Shown here in pieces: positions 42,903 to 51,817 of a stretch of DNA of 57,021 bases; the first letter of the stretch is position 1; every line of letters starts with the position of its first letter. The stretch covers positions 1 through 57,021 of the forward strand of contig NZ_CANMVL010000024.1 in NCBI RefSeq assembly GCF_947501415.1, written 5' to 3'. Position numbers and translations under genes: made by a program. The DNA comes from an uncultured Halomonas sp. (lineage in GTDB: Bacteria; Pseudomonadota; Gammaproteobacteria; Pseudomonadales; Halomonadaceae). The notes under the pieces were generated by a model that searched no databases, was not told the origin of the DNA, and was given only the letters and a program-made list of their open reading frames with translations.

Positions 42903-45005
42903 TTACCTGGCGGTATCCGCCGGGGGCTCTGTCGCGTCGTCGCGAACCACTTCTCTGGCCGCGCCTCGATCCTCGTGGCGAGCCATGTAGGAGGCGTGGG
43001 CGCGCTGGGCCTGACGCTGCAGGGCAAGGTCGAGGCGCTCCACCAGTCCGGCGAGCAGGCTGTGGCGGCGCTCGCTCAACGAGGGCTGGTGACGTGCGGC
43101 CTCGATCAGTGCCGCACCCGCCTCGCGAACCCCGTGAGGCGTCCGCCTCCGGGCGCTGTCGGCGTAGGCATCGGCCAGCGCCAGGATGAAGCGCCGCTTG
43201 GCCTGCTTCAGCTCGCTACCCGGCAGGTCGTCGAGGCGGCGGCGGATCTGCAGGCAGGCGTAGCCGGTGTCCAGACCGGCCAGGCCGAGGCTGAAGAGGT
43301 GGCGCTGGTCATCCGGCAGCACATCGTCATGCTTGGCCAGGTGCAGCATGCGGTCGGCCATGGCACCGATGAAGTGTGCCTCTGCCTCCTGCACCGGTGG
43401 GCCCGCCAGGCGCTTCAGGTCGCCGACGATGGCGGCGATCAGGCGGCGCTTGCGCAGGGTGGCGCCCAGGCCGGGCAGCAGGCGGAAGCCCATCACCACC
43501 GTGGCCAGCCCGATCATCACGGCGATGGCCCGGTTGATGAAGGAGGCGAAGGAGAGGTCCATGCCGTTGCCGGGCATGGTCAGCAGGATATTGCCGATGG
43601 TGAAGGCCAGGCAGTAGCCCATCAGTCGCGGATTGGCCGCGCCCAGCAACCCGAGGAACAGCGGGGTGAGCACGAGCATCGCCAGCATCGGGAAGCCGCT
43701 GGCCTGGGCCAGCAGCACATGGCCGAACAGGAAGGCGCTGGGGATCGCCGCCAGCATGCCCTTGGCGAACATCATGGCGACCATGACCGGGTTGTCACGA
43801 CTGGCGAAGAACGCCGACAGCAGGGTGCCGAGCAGCATGGCCACCTGGCCATTGCTCCAGCCGGTGGCCATCCAGAAGGCGGCGAGCACGCAGAAGATGC
43901 CCCCGGCGCGCAGCGCGTTGACGCCGGCGACCAGGTGGTCGCGATGCCAGGCGAGGGCGACCCCGCGCAGTCGCTTCCCGTGGGGCCGGGTAATGGCATC
44001 GCGGGCGTCGAGCATCACCAGGGCGTGGCCCAGGGTCTCGCGCATGCCCAGCAGGCAGCGCTGCTCGATGGGGGAGAGGGCCTCATCGGGACACGCCAGC
44101 ACCCGGCGGCGCAGCGCATGCAGCCGTCGATGGGCCGCGGTGATGCCGCTCTCCCGGGCCGAGTCGCGAAAGGCGTCGGCCAGGTCACCGGCCAGGGCGT
44201 GGATCGTCGGCGAGAGGCGCTGCGCCTCGTGGTGCAGCAGCTGCTGCAGGGCGTGAAGGGTGGCCAGCATGCGCAGGGTATGGCGGGTCAGCACGTGGCT
44301 GGCGCGAATTCGCCCCGGCCCTTCGGGCCCCTCATAGCGGGCCGCCTGGCTGTCCCCCTCGAGCAGGGTGAGAGGCTCCAGGCTGCCGGTCAGGGTGGCT
44401 TGAAGCTCGCCGAGATCCTGTGAGTCGGTCATCCGCTGGGCGGCATGCAGGAAGGCCTGGTTAACGACCTCGTCGGCCTGGCGGCCCAGGTGATCGCCGA
44501 CCCTGATCGGCCATAGCAGCGAACTGACCAGGGTGGCGCATACCGCGCCCAGGGCGAGCTCCGACAGGCGGGCCACGGCGATGCTGAAGATGGCGTCGGG
44601 CCGGCTGGCGCCGATCACCACGATCAGCATGGCCGTGACGGCTCCCATGATGCAGCCATAGGAGGCGTTGTTGCGCAGCAGCGAGCTGCCGTAGGTGCAC
44701 AGCATGATCCACAGGGTCAGAAACAGCAGGGCGGGCACGGGGGCCTGTCCGAACACGGCCATGATGGCGATGCCGGCACCGCAGCCCACCAGGGTGCCGG
44801 TGATCTGGCTCAGCCCCTTCTCGACCACCATGCCGCTCATCGGGCGGATCTGCAGGAACGCCGCCGAGATCAGCGCCCAGTAGGGGCGTTCCAGGTCACA
44901 CCAGAGTGCCACATAGAGGGCCAGCAGCATGGCCAGGGTCGCCTTGATGGCGAACCGCACGGCCTCGCCGCTGGGAGTCAGGTACGCCTGCAGCCAGGGC
45001 GACAT
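42903..45005 (-). CDS. FUSC/AaeB-family efflux permease
   Basis: This large inner-membrane protein of 700 residues has two clusters of hydrophobic segments (about 15-165 and 365-520) joined by soluble helical regions, the fusaric acid resistance/AaeB plan. Typical stretches are LALYVALWCDLERPYWALIS and GTLVGCGAGIAIMAVFG near the N-terminus. With the HlyD-like and DUF1656 genes upstream it forms an AaeX-AaeA-AaeB-like set, thought to export aromatic carboxylic acids. The real substrate here is unknown. Confidence 0.92.
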   Translation of the reverse strand: MSPWLQAYLTPSGEAVRFAIKATLAMLLALYVALWCDLERPYWALISAAFLQIRPMSGMVVEKGLSQITGTLVGCGAGIAIMAVFGQAPVPALLFLTLWIMLCTYGSSLLRNNASYGCIMGAVTAMLIVVIGASRPDAIFSIAVARLSELALGAVCATLVSSLLWPIRVGDHLGRQADEVVNQAFLHAAQRMTDSQDLGELQATLTGSLEPLTLLEGDSQAARYEGPEGPGRIRASHVLTRHTLRMLATLHALQQLLHHEAQRLSPTIHALAGDLADAFRDSARESGITAAHRRLHALRRRVLACPDEALSPIEQRCLLGMRETLGHALVMLDARDAITRPHGKRLRGVALAWHRDHLVAGVNALRAGGIFCVLAAFWMATGWSNGQVAMLLGTLLSAFFASRDNPVMVAMMFAKGMLAAIPSAFLFGHVLLAQASGFPMLAMLVLTPLFLGLLGAANPRLMGYCLAFTIGNILLTMPGNGMDLSFASFINRAIAVMIGLATVVMGFRLLPGLGATLRKRRLIAAIVGDLKRLAGPPVQEAEAHFIGAMADRMLHLAKHDDVLPDDQRHLFSLGLAGLDTGYACLQIRRRLDDLPGSELKQAKRRFILALADAYADSARRRTPHGVREAGAALIEAARHQPSLSERRHSLLAGLVERLDLALQRQAQRAHASYMARHEDRGAAREVVRDDATEPPADTAR

Positions 45006-45010
45006 GCGGG

Positions 45011-45871
45011 TTACTCCCGCGGCTCGATATGCACCGAGGCGGTCATGCCGGCGCTCAGCGAGAGCTCCGCGGGGAGCTCATCGAGGGCGATGCGTACCGG
45101 GATGCGCTGGGCCAGACGGACCCAGTTGAAGGTGGGGGCCACCCGGGGCAGCAGCTGGGCGTCGGGGGTGGTGTGGGGGTCGGCGATGGCGCGGCTGATG
45201 CTCTCGACATGGCCGCGCAGCTCGGTATCGCCGCTCATCAGGATGACCCGGGCGGGGTCACCGACCCGGATGCGCGGCATCTTGGTCTCCTCGAAATAGC
45301 CGGTGACATGGAAGGAGTCCGCCTTGACCAACGCCATCACCGGCGTGCCGGCATTCACGTAGTTTCCCTCGGCCAGCTGCAGGTTGAGCACATGGCCACT
45401 CGCCGGTGCCACCACCGTGGTGCGCTCGAGGTCGAGGCGGGCGCTGGCTAGCTGGCTGCGGGCCTGATCGAGCCGGGCCTGGGCCACCTGGCTCTCGAGG
45501 CGTGCCGTCTCCCGGTTCTCGGCGCTGATCGCCTGGCGGCTCAGGTGAGAGCGGCGCGAGGCCTCGTGCTGGCGTCGTTCCAGTTCGACCTGGCGCTGGT
45601 CGACCAGGGCCTGGGCACTCTCCAGGGCCGAGCGATAGCGCTGGGGGTCGACCCGGAACAGGGGGTCGCCCGCCGCGACACTCTGGTTGTCGTCGACCGA
45701 CAGCGAGACGACCCGGCCCGAGAGGTCCGGGGCCACGGTGATGATCTCGGCTCCGACCCGGCCGTCGCGTGTCCAGGGGGTATAGAGGTAGTAGTGCCAG
45801 AGCCACAGGCCGGCGAGGAGGGCCAGGGCGACGATAACCAGGGTGACGAGGCTGCGAAGCAGTGTGCGCAT
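45011..45871 (-). CDS. HlyD-family membrane fusion protein (AaeA-like)
   Basis: The 286-residue periplasmic adaptor has one N-terminal membrane anchor (about 6-26) and a biotinyl-lipoyl-like half motif (LSGRVVSLSVDDNQSVAAGD). A coiled hairpin covers about 75-135, followed by the barrel segment TVVAPASGHVLNLQLAEGNY. It bridges the FUSC permease to an outer-membrane channel that is not encoded here. It lies 5 bp upstream of the permease gene. Confidence 0.94.
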   Translation of the reverse strand: MRTLLRSLVTLVIVALALLAGLWLWHYYLYTPWTRDGRVGAEIITVAPDLSGRVVSLSVDDNQSVAAGDPLFRVDPQRYRSALESAQALVDQRQVELERRQHEASRRSHLSRQAISAENRETARLESQVAQARLDQARSQLASARLDLERTTVVAPASGHVLNLQLAEGNYVNAGTPVMALVKADSFHVTGYFEETKMPRIRVGDPARVILMSGDTELRGHVESISRAIADPHTTPDAQLLPRVAPTFNWVRLAQRIPVRIALDELPAELSLSAGMTASVHIEPRE

Positions 45872-45890
45872 GGTGTGAGGGTTCCGGTGA

Positions 45891-46091
45891 CTACGCCGAG
45901 AGATAGGCCGCGGCAGCGGTGCAGATCACGAACAGGGAGACATCGAACCAGGCCTCGTACCACAGGCGGTTCGCGCCCAGCAGTCGGAAGAGCAGGCTAC
46001 GAATCAGCAGGGTGGCGCCGAGCCCGATCAGGGCATACAGCAGCAGGGGGGAAAGATAGAGCCCGCCGATGGCGACTTCACGAAGTGGCAT
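45891..46091 (-). CDS. DUF1656 small membrane protein (AaeX-like)
   Basis: The 66-residue protein has two membrane segments (about 10-33 and 46-63) and the family start PLREVAIGGLYLSPLLLYAL. It always travels with HlyD- and FUSC-type genes in Aae-like systems; its own role is not known. The ATG at 46091 with GGAGCGAG upstream is preferred over a longer open frame from 46160. It is the first gene of this three-gene operon. Confidence 0.9.
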   Translation of the reverse strand: MPLREVAIGGLYLSPLLLYALIGLGATLLIRSLLFRLLGANRLWYEAWFDVSLFVICTAAAAYLSA

Positions 46092-46204
46092 GCTCGCTCC
46101 TGGCGCGCTGGGTCTGGAGTTAACGCCATGGTAGCAAAGTTCATGGGACGCAAAATCCACGCAGGATAACGCAGGTGGCTCTACCGCCCCGGGGCTCTCT
46201 CAAT

Positions 46205-46324
46205 CAGGTCTATAGCAACCAGCTCTATAGCAACCAGCTCTATATCAACCCGTTCGATACCAACGCTTTCGAAATGAGCCAGGTCTACCTGAGCCAGCTT
46301 TACCTCGGCCGGGTCTACATCAGC
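46205..46324. repeat. Eight tandem 15-bp repeats overlapping the AEC gene stop
   Basis: Units of 15 bp run from 46205 with consensus CAGCTCTATAGCAAC: the first three are almost identical and the later ones diverge. The last unit overlaps the final codons of the AEC carrier. Read on the plus strand the units stay open as (Q-L-Y-S-N)-like pentapeptides, but there is no start signal, so a gene is not claimed. It lies in the 3' region of the minus-strand AEC transcript. Confidence 0.8.
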
Positions 46325-47193
46325 CAGGCCAGCAGCAGCGGCAGATAGAGCAGCGAGAGCAGGGTTGAGCAGAACACCAGGCTGGCGACATACTCCGGCT
46401 CGCGGCGTGCCTTCTGGGCGAACAGGTAGTTGAATACCGCCACCGGCATGCTCATCTGCAGCACCACGATGCCATGGGCCAGCGGTGGCAGGCCGAGCAG
46501 GGCGCCGATGCCCCAGGCCAGCGCCGCGGCCACCGGGATGCGCAGCAGGCTGAAGCCGATGCCGGAGTGCAGGCTCCTGACCTGGATGCTGGCCAGCGAT
46601 ACCCCCAGGGTGATCAGCATCAGCGGCACGGTAAAGCCCGAGATCAGATCGACGCTATTGGCGAGCCACAGAGGCAGGGCGGTGTCGGTCAGCAGCAGGA
46701 CCAGTGAAAGCAGAATGGCGTAGACGGTGGGCGTGCGCACCAGGGTGCGTAGCGGGTTGCCGCTGTTGCTGGCCATCACCGACCCCAGGGTGAACTGGAA
46801 CAGCGAGACGGTAACCATCACCGTGATGCCGTAGGCGAAGCCGGCGCTGCCGAAGGCGTAAAGCACCACCGGCAGGCCCATATTGCCGGTGTTGGGGTAC
46901 ATGGCCGGTGCCAGCAGCACCCGCCAGTCCTTGCGCAGCAGACGGGCCAGCGGCCAGGTCATCGCCGCCATGGTGCAGATCACCAGCGCCGTGGCGAGCA
47001 TGGTGCGGCCGAAGTTGCCGGCCTCGATCTCGGCGTTGGAGAGCGAGGCGATGACCAGCGCCGGCGTCCCGATATTGAAGACCAGGCGGGTAACGAACTC
47101 GACTGGATAGGGCTGCCCCAGGCGTACCCAGGAAAAACCCAGACCCGCCCCGGCCAGTACCGGGGCCATCACCGCGAAGAGTTCGGCAAGCAT
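46315..47193 (-). CDS. AEC-family (auxin efflux carrier type) transporter
   Basis: The 292-residue membrane protein has about ten hydrophobic segments. It shows the AEC pattern of an N-terminal half (VMAPVLAGAGLGFSWVRLGQ, then VFNIGTPALVIASLSNAEIE), a central PNTGNMGLPVVLYAFG block, and a C-terminal half ending GIVVLQMSMPVAVFNYLFA. Bacterial members usually carry malate, other organic acids or amino acids. It is divergent from the next carrier gene. Confidence 0.93.
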   Translation of the reverse strand: MLAELFAVMAPVLAGAGLGFSWVRLGQPYPVEFVTRLVFNIGTPALVIASLSNAEIEAGNFGRTMLATALVICTMAAMTWPLARLLRKDWRVLLAPAMYPNTGNMGLPVVLYAFGSAGFAYGITVMVTVSLFQFTLGSVMASNSGNPLRTLVRTPTVYAILLSLVLLLTDTALPLWLANSVDLISGFTVPLMLITLGVSLASIQVRSLHSGIGFSLLRIPVAAALAWGIGALLGLPPLAHGIVVLQMSMPVAVFNYLFAQKARREPEYVASLVFCSTLLSLLYLPLLLAWLM

Positions 47194-47274
47194 GCAGGCG
47201 CCTCAGAGGAGTGGAGGATCCGCCATTGTCCTGAATCGCCGCACGGCTTGCCAAGGCAGAAGGGGGAGAAGTGA

Positions 47275-48231
47275 ATGCGAGACCATCTCGAGCGCCATCA
47301 GGTCTGGCTCTATCTGGCGGCGATAGTGACCGGGCTGGGCCTGGGCCTGATGCGCCCCGAGATCAGTGCCACCCTTGAGGGCGGGCTCTGGCCACTGCTT
47401 GGCGTGCTGCTCTATGCGACCTTCACCCAGGTGCCGCTGGGGCGGCTCGCCCTGGCCGTGCAGGACTGGCACTTCGCCACGGCGCTGGTGGCAGGCAACT
47501 TCCTGCTGCTGCCGCTGATGGTGGGCACGCTGGTGGCGCTGTTGCCGCTGGAGCCTGCCGTTCGGCTCGGCGTGCTGCTGGTGCTGCTGGTGCCCTGCAC
47601 CGACTGGTTTATCACCTTCACCCATCTGGGCAAGGGTGATGCCGGGCGAGCCATCGCCGCCACGCCGCTGCTGCTGGTGTTGCAGCTGGTGACGCTGCCG
47701 CTCTATCTCTGGCTGTTTCTGGATATGCAGTGGGTGCGGGTCGCCATCGGCGCACCGCTGCTTGGCGCCTTCGTCGGGTTGATTCTGGTGCCACTGGTGG
47801 CGGCCGGGTTGACCCAGCGGCTGGCGCGACGCCGCGCCACGGCGCGCCACCTGGTGCAGGGACTGGGCTGGCTGCCCGTGCCGCTTCTGGCCATGGTGCT
47901 GCTGGTGGTGGCGGCGACCCAGATCGCCGGCATGCGGGGGCTGAGTGGCGTGGTGCTGCAGGTGCTGCCGCTCTTTATCGGCTACCTGGCACTGGCCGCG
48001 CTACTGGGCTGGGGGCTGGGGCGTGGCTTCGGGCTGACGCCACCGGCGGCACGCACGCTCACCTTCAGTTTCGGTACCCGCAACTCCTTCGTGATGCTGC
48101 CCATCGCCCTGGCACTGCCCGAGGGCTGGCAGGCCGCGGTGGTGGTCGTCGTCTGCCAGTCGCTGGTCGAGCTGTTCGGCATGCTGGCCTATCTGCGCTG
48201 GGTGCCTGGCCGGTTGATCCCCGATCGATAG
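47275..48231 (+). CDS. BASS-superfamily transporter (bile acid:sodium symporter / ACR3-like)
   Basis: The 318-residue protein has about ten hydrophobic segments. VLLVPCTDWFITFTHLGKGD resembles the cysteine-bearing motif of ACR3 arsenite carriers, and FSFGTRNSFVMLPIALALPE matches the second crossover region of the superfamily. No ars genes lie nearby, so arsenite export is only one option; an organic anion is equally possible. It is divergent from the AEC gene with an 81-bp gap. Confidence 0.85.
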   Translation: MRDHLERHQVWLYLAAIVTGLGLGLMRPEISATLEGGLWPLLGVLLYATFTQVPLGRLALAVQDWHFATALVAGNFLLLPLMVGTLVALLPLEPAVRLGVLLVLLVPCTDWFITFTHLGKGDAGRAIAATPLLLVLQLVTLPLYLWLFLDMQWVRVAIGAPLLGAFVGLILVPLVAAGLTQRLARRRATARHLVQGLGWLPVPLLAMVLLVVAATQIAGMRGLSGVVLQVLPLFIGYLALAALLGWGLGRGFGLTPPAARTLTFSFGTRNSFVMLPIALALPEGWQAAVVVVVCQSLVELFGMLAYLRWVPGRLIPDR

Positions 48232-48261
48232 ATCATCGTCAGTACTCTCAACCGGGGCATT

Positions 48262-48335
48262 CAGCCTGGCCATCCAGCCAGGCCATCAAGCCAGGCCATC
48301 CAGTCAGCCCGTCTAGTCAGACCATCCAGCCAGAG
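48262..48335. repeat. Tandem 13-bp repeats between convergent genes
   Basis: Five and a half units of 13 bp (consensus CAGCCAGGCCATC) start at 48262, 48275, 48288, 48301, 48314 and 48327. They fill most of the space between the BASS and CNNM genes. No T-run terminator was seen in this gap. Confidence 0.85.
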
Positions 48336-48352
48336 CGGGCCAGGAAAGCGGC

Positions 48353-49372
48353 CTACTCCTCGGTCTTCTTGAGGCTCTTGGTCCAGCGCTGGCGGGCATA
48401 CTTGCGCAGGTTGGCGACATTGTCGGTCTCGTCGACGATCTCCTGGCCGAGGATGGTCTCGATCACGTCCTCCAGGGTGATCAGGCCCACCCAGGTGCCC
48501 AGGTCGTCATACACCACGCAGAGGTGCTGGCGATCCATCACCATCATCGTGAAGATCTGCTCGATGCTCTCCTCGGCGGGCACCGACTTGACCGGATGCA
48601 TCAGCGACTTGAGGTCGGCATCATCGTCGGCGCTGTAGGTATCGGCCTTGTGTACATAACCCAGCGCCTGTTCACCCCCATCCATTATCGGGAAGCGGGT
48701 AAAGGGTGAGGGGCCAAGCTCTGCGCTGAACTCGCTCACTGTCATGGCGGGGGGCGCCGTGACCGAGACGGTACGCGGGGTCATCACGTCCTTCACCTGG
48801 ATATCATGCAGATTGAGGATATTGATGATGACGCGGGTCTCCTCCGGGTCAAGCGCCTTCTCCTCCTGGCCGATCTGGGCCAGCGCCTTGATCTCGCCGC
48901 GCATGTCGGTATCCATGGCGTCCTTGCCGATGCGCTTGGTGATCTGCTCGGACATCCAGATGAATGGCTTGAGGATCAACACCATCACCGCCAGGGTACG
49001 GGCCAGCATGCCGGAGAGCTGGCGCCAGTAGGTGGCCCCGATGGTCTTGGGAATGATCTCGGAGACGAACAGGATCAGCAGCGTCATCACCGCCGAGGCG
49101 ACACCCAGCCAGGTCTCGCCGAACACCACCGTGACCTGGGCACCGACGCCGGTGGCCCCCACCGTATGGGCGATGGTGTTCAGGGTAAGAATCGCCGCCA
49201 GCGGCTGGTCGATATTGCGCTTCAGATCGTTGAGCCTGGCGTGCAGCCTGGGGTTGGTCTCGCGCACCTGGGCCACATAGCTGGGGGTCATCGAGAGCAG
49301 CGCGGCCTCGAGCAGTGAGCACAGGAAGGAAACGCCAATGGAGAGAACAGCGAAGGCTATCAGCAGGAACAT
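48353..49372 (-). CDS. CNNM/CorC-type membrane protein with CBS domains
   Basis: The 339-residue protein has an N-terminal DUF21/CNNM membrane domain (about 1-160, SLLEAALLSMTPSYVAQVRE, then LFVSEIIPKTIGATYW) and a CBS pair (about 190-315, VKDVMTPRTVSVTAPPAMTV, then LCVVYDDLGTWVGLITLEDV). The C-terminal CorC/HlyC domain found in longer relatives is absent. Such proteins are linked to magnesium or cobalt efflux and sodium exchange. It is a single-gene unit. Confidence 0.92.
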   Translation of the reverse strand: MFLLIAFAVLSIGVSFLCSLLEAALLSMTPSYVAQVRETNPRLHARLNDLKRNIDQPLAAILTLNTIAHTVGATGVGAQVTVVFGETWLGVASAVMTLLILFVSEIIPKTIGATYWRQLSGMLARTLAVMVLILKPFIWMSEQITKRIGKDAMDTDMRGEIKALAQIGQEEKALDPEETRVIINILNLHDIQVKDVMTPRTVSVTAPPAMTVSEFSAELGPSPFTRFPIMDGGEQALGYVHKADTYSADDDADLKSLMHPVKSVPAEESIEQIFTMMVMDRQHLCVVYDDLGTWVGLITLEDVIETILGQEIVDETDNVANLRKYARQRWTKSLKKTEE

Positions 49373-49524
49373 GAGATCTCGAAGGGTGGCCGGGAAAGGG
49401 CCGCGTTCGGCGGCTCGGGCATAATCGCCGATGGCATCGCTTCACTGCAAGGCATCTCGCTCTGGTATCGACCATCGGCATTCGCTATCATACGCCGGCG
49501 CCTTTCGCGCACCCTCCGTATAAA

Positions 49525-49601
<77 letters not shown>

Positions 49602-49698
49602 TGAAAATCAGCTACTTAAGAATTCTCTTTGGTGAGTCCCATAGTCCAAGGGTACAGTTTCGGTACAGTGCCGATCCTTCAGCCCCCTGGAGACTTTC

Positions 49699-50766
49699 AT
49701 GGCCACCATCGTCAAGACCCCTGCCGGAAGCTGGAAAGCCGTCATCCGCAAGACCGGCTGGCCCACCACCGCCAAGACCTTTCGCACCAAGCGAGATGCC
49801 CAGGACTGGGCACGCCGCACCGAAGACGAAATGGTGCGTGGCGTCTATATCCAGCGCAGCGCCTCGGAGCGTATGACGCTCGAGGCCGCGCTCAAGCGGT
49901 ACCTGGCCGACGTTACCCCTACCAAGAAGCCCAGCACCCAGAAGAGCGAACGCCACAAGGCCAACACGCTGATTGAGCACTTGGGCAAGTACTCCCTCGC
50001 GGCCCTGACGCCGGAGCTGATCGCCAACTTCCGTGACACCCGTTTGAATAGCATTGGCCATCGTGGCCAGCCTATCAGCGCCAATACCGTGCGTCTGGAG
50101 CTCGCCTTGCTCGGCCATCTCTACACCGTGGCCATCCAGGAATGGGGTCTCGGCCTGACCTACAACCCCGTCCAAAACATCCGCAAGCCCAGCCCTGGAG
50201 AAGGGCGCGACCGGCGCCTGAGCGCCGACGAGGAGAAGCGCCTGTTCGCCGTGCTACGGCAGCACAGCAACCCCATGCTGGCCTGGATCGCCAGAATTGC
50301 CCTGGAGACGGGCATGCGCTCGTCGGAGATCCTGACCCTCACTCGCTCCCAGGTCGACGTGAAGCGCCGCGTGGTGCGCCTCACGGACACCAAGAACAAC
50401 GAAGCCCGCCTGGTGCCGCTGACCCAGGCCGCCACCGAGGTATTCAAGCAAGCGCTGAACAACCCAGTGCGCCCGCTTGAATGTGACCTGGTGTTCTTTG
50501 GCGAGCCTGGAAAGGATGGCAAACGCGGCCCTTACGCCTACACCAAGCTCTGGAACCAAGCGAAGAAGAAGGCCGGCCTCGATGACTTCCGCTTTCATGA
50601 CCTACGCCATGAGGCTGTCAGTCGGCTGGTTGAAGCCGGTCTGTCTGACCAGGAAGTGGCGGCGATCAGCGGGCATAAGTCTATGCAGATGCTGAGACGG
50701 TATACACATTTGAGAGCGGAGGATTTGGTCGAAAAACTAGATCGTTTGAATAGATGCTGCGTGTAG
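49699..50766 (+). CDS. Tyrosine-type site-specific integrase
   Basis: The 355-residue integrase has an N-terminal Arm-type domain (TPAGSWKAVIRKTGWPTTAK), a core-binding domain (about 60-160) and a catalytic domain. All catalytic residues are present: Arg207 (TGMRSSEI), His300 and Arg303 (HDLRHEAVS), His326 (ISGHKS) and Tyr335 (RRYTHL). It sits right after tRNA-Ile(CAU), the usual place for the integrase of an integrative element. Part of it (about residues 184-313) is repeated in the broken copy 1577 bp downstream. Confidence 0.95.
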   Translation: MATIVKTPAGSWKAVIRKTGWPTTAKTFRTKRDAQDWARRTEDEMVRGVYIQRSASERMTLEAALKRYLADVTPTKKPSTQKSERHKANTLIEHLGKYSLAALTPELIANFRDTRLNSIGHRGQPISANTVRLELALLGHLYTVAIQEWGLGLTYNPVQNIRKPSPGEGRDRRLSADEEKRLFAVLRQHSNPMLAWIARIALETGMRSSEILTLTRSQVDVKRRVVRLTDTKNNEARLVPLTQAATEVFKQALNNPVRPLECDLVFFGEPGKDGKRGPYAYTKLWNQAKKKAGLDDFRFHDLRHEAVSRLVEAGLSDQEVAAISGHKSMQMLRRYTHLRAEDLVEKLDRLNRCCV

Positions 50767-50827
50767 TATGAGTGTTTTTTTGAAGTTTTTGTGAGTGTAA
50801 ATTTCAGATTTTATAAGCGAGATTGTG

Positions 50828-51709
50828 ATGAGGAAAGAGGATAAGCTGAGTTCGTTTAATAGTATTAAGGTTGTTAAGTCACTGCGTTCATGGTCATCCT
50901 CTGTCTCTATAGTATCTGCCTATTTGGCCATATTTACTGCTTTTGCTTCCGTAGCAGCTTTTACAGGAAATTTTGTATATGATTGGGCGAGATCAGTATA
51001 TTGGATTAGCGAGGAGGGCCTCTCACATGAGGAAGCCAAGGCACTTGCAGGCATTTCTTCGGCTGTGGATATCGAAGACTATGAACTAAAGTTCCCAAAG
51101 ATAGAAACCATTCTTCCGAACCATTTTTTACGAGAGGTTAACGAGAAAATTGTAAGCTTGTCGTATTCTCAGATAAGTCCAAATAGTCGCTCTCATATGG
51201 TTGGCTATGAAGTTGCGCTTAGTTCGGATTCTATTCTTAGTTTTGTTTTAGAAAGTTTTGTTTTTTATGAAGGGGCATTAAATCCCAGTGAGTCTGTTTT
51301 TTCTTTTAATATAGATATGCGAAATGGTCATTATATAGACATTTTAGATATATTTCGAGGCGGTTATCAAGCAATAGAGGCGGTAAAGCAGATAATACAC
51401 CCTTATATATATGAAAAGTGTAGCGGTGTGTTTGAAGAGGCTTATTTTGATGAGCAATTTGTTCCCCGATTTTCATTGCATGATAAGCATATAGAGTTCA
51501 TTTTTTCAGAATATGAGGTGACTCCCGGTGTTTGCGGATCTTTCTCGGTTCCTGTTTCTTATCAGGAGTTTTCTCGGCTCATCGACTATAGCGGACCTTT
51601 GGCTGATAAGGCTTATCCAGTGGGCGTATGGAATGCTGAAGAGCATCGCTGGGGGTTGCTCAAGAAATTAGTAACGCATGGAGGAGTAGAGCCGGATGAG
51701 CGGGACTGA
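50828..51709 (+). CDS. Membrane-anchored protein with a PdaC/RsiV-like (DUF3298) domain, AT-rich cargo
   Basis: The 293-residue product (a GTG one codon earlier is an alternative start) has one N-terminal membrane segment (about 25-52, VSAYLAIFTAFASVAAFTGN). The extracytoplasmic region has motifs of the PdaC/RsiV family: FYEGALNPSESVFSFNIDMR, NGHYIDILDIF, and the C-terminal FVPRFSLHDKHIEFIFSEYE followed by VPVSYQEFSRLI. This family includes regulators and wall-active proteins; the role here is unknown. The gene is far richer in A and T than its neighbours, a sign of recent transfer, and lies between the two integrase copies. Confidence 0.75.
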   Translation: MRKEDKLSSFNSIKVVKSLRSWSSSVSIVSAYLAIFTAFASVAAFTGNFVYDWARSVYWISEEGLSHEEAKALAGISSAVDIEDYELKFPKIETILPNHFLREVNEKIVSLSYSQISPNSRSHMVGYEVALSSDSILSFVLESFVFYEGALNPSESVFSFNIDMRNGHYIDILDIFRGGYQAIEAVKQIIHPYIYEKCSGVFEEAYFDEQFVPRFSLHDKHIEFIFSEYEVTPGVCGSFSVPVSYQEFSRLIDYSGPLADKAYPVGVWNAEEHRWGLLKKLVTHGGVEPDERD

Positions 51710-51817
51710 GCCGCTTTGCTGTTCTTGAGCCTGCCAGCCAGATAGGACAGCCATTACGAGCATGGGGAGTTAGGTGATCCGCTTCCCGTGTCTTGATTTA
51801 CAATGGCGCCTGCTACC

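Noticed and set aside
46160..46347. Plus-strand pentapeptide-like frame through the 15-bp repeats
   Set aside because: No start codon with a ribosome-binding site precedes it. Any 15-bp repeat without a stop gives such a frame.
48262..48335. CRISPR array
   Set aside because: The units are 13 bp, directly adjacent and degenerate, with no spacers and no cas genes. The array at 46205 is rejected for the same reason.
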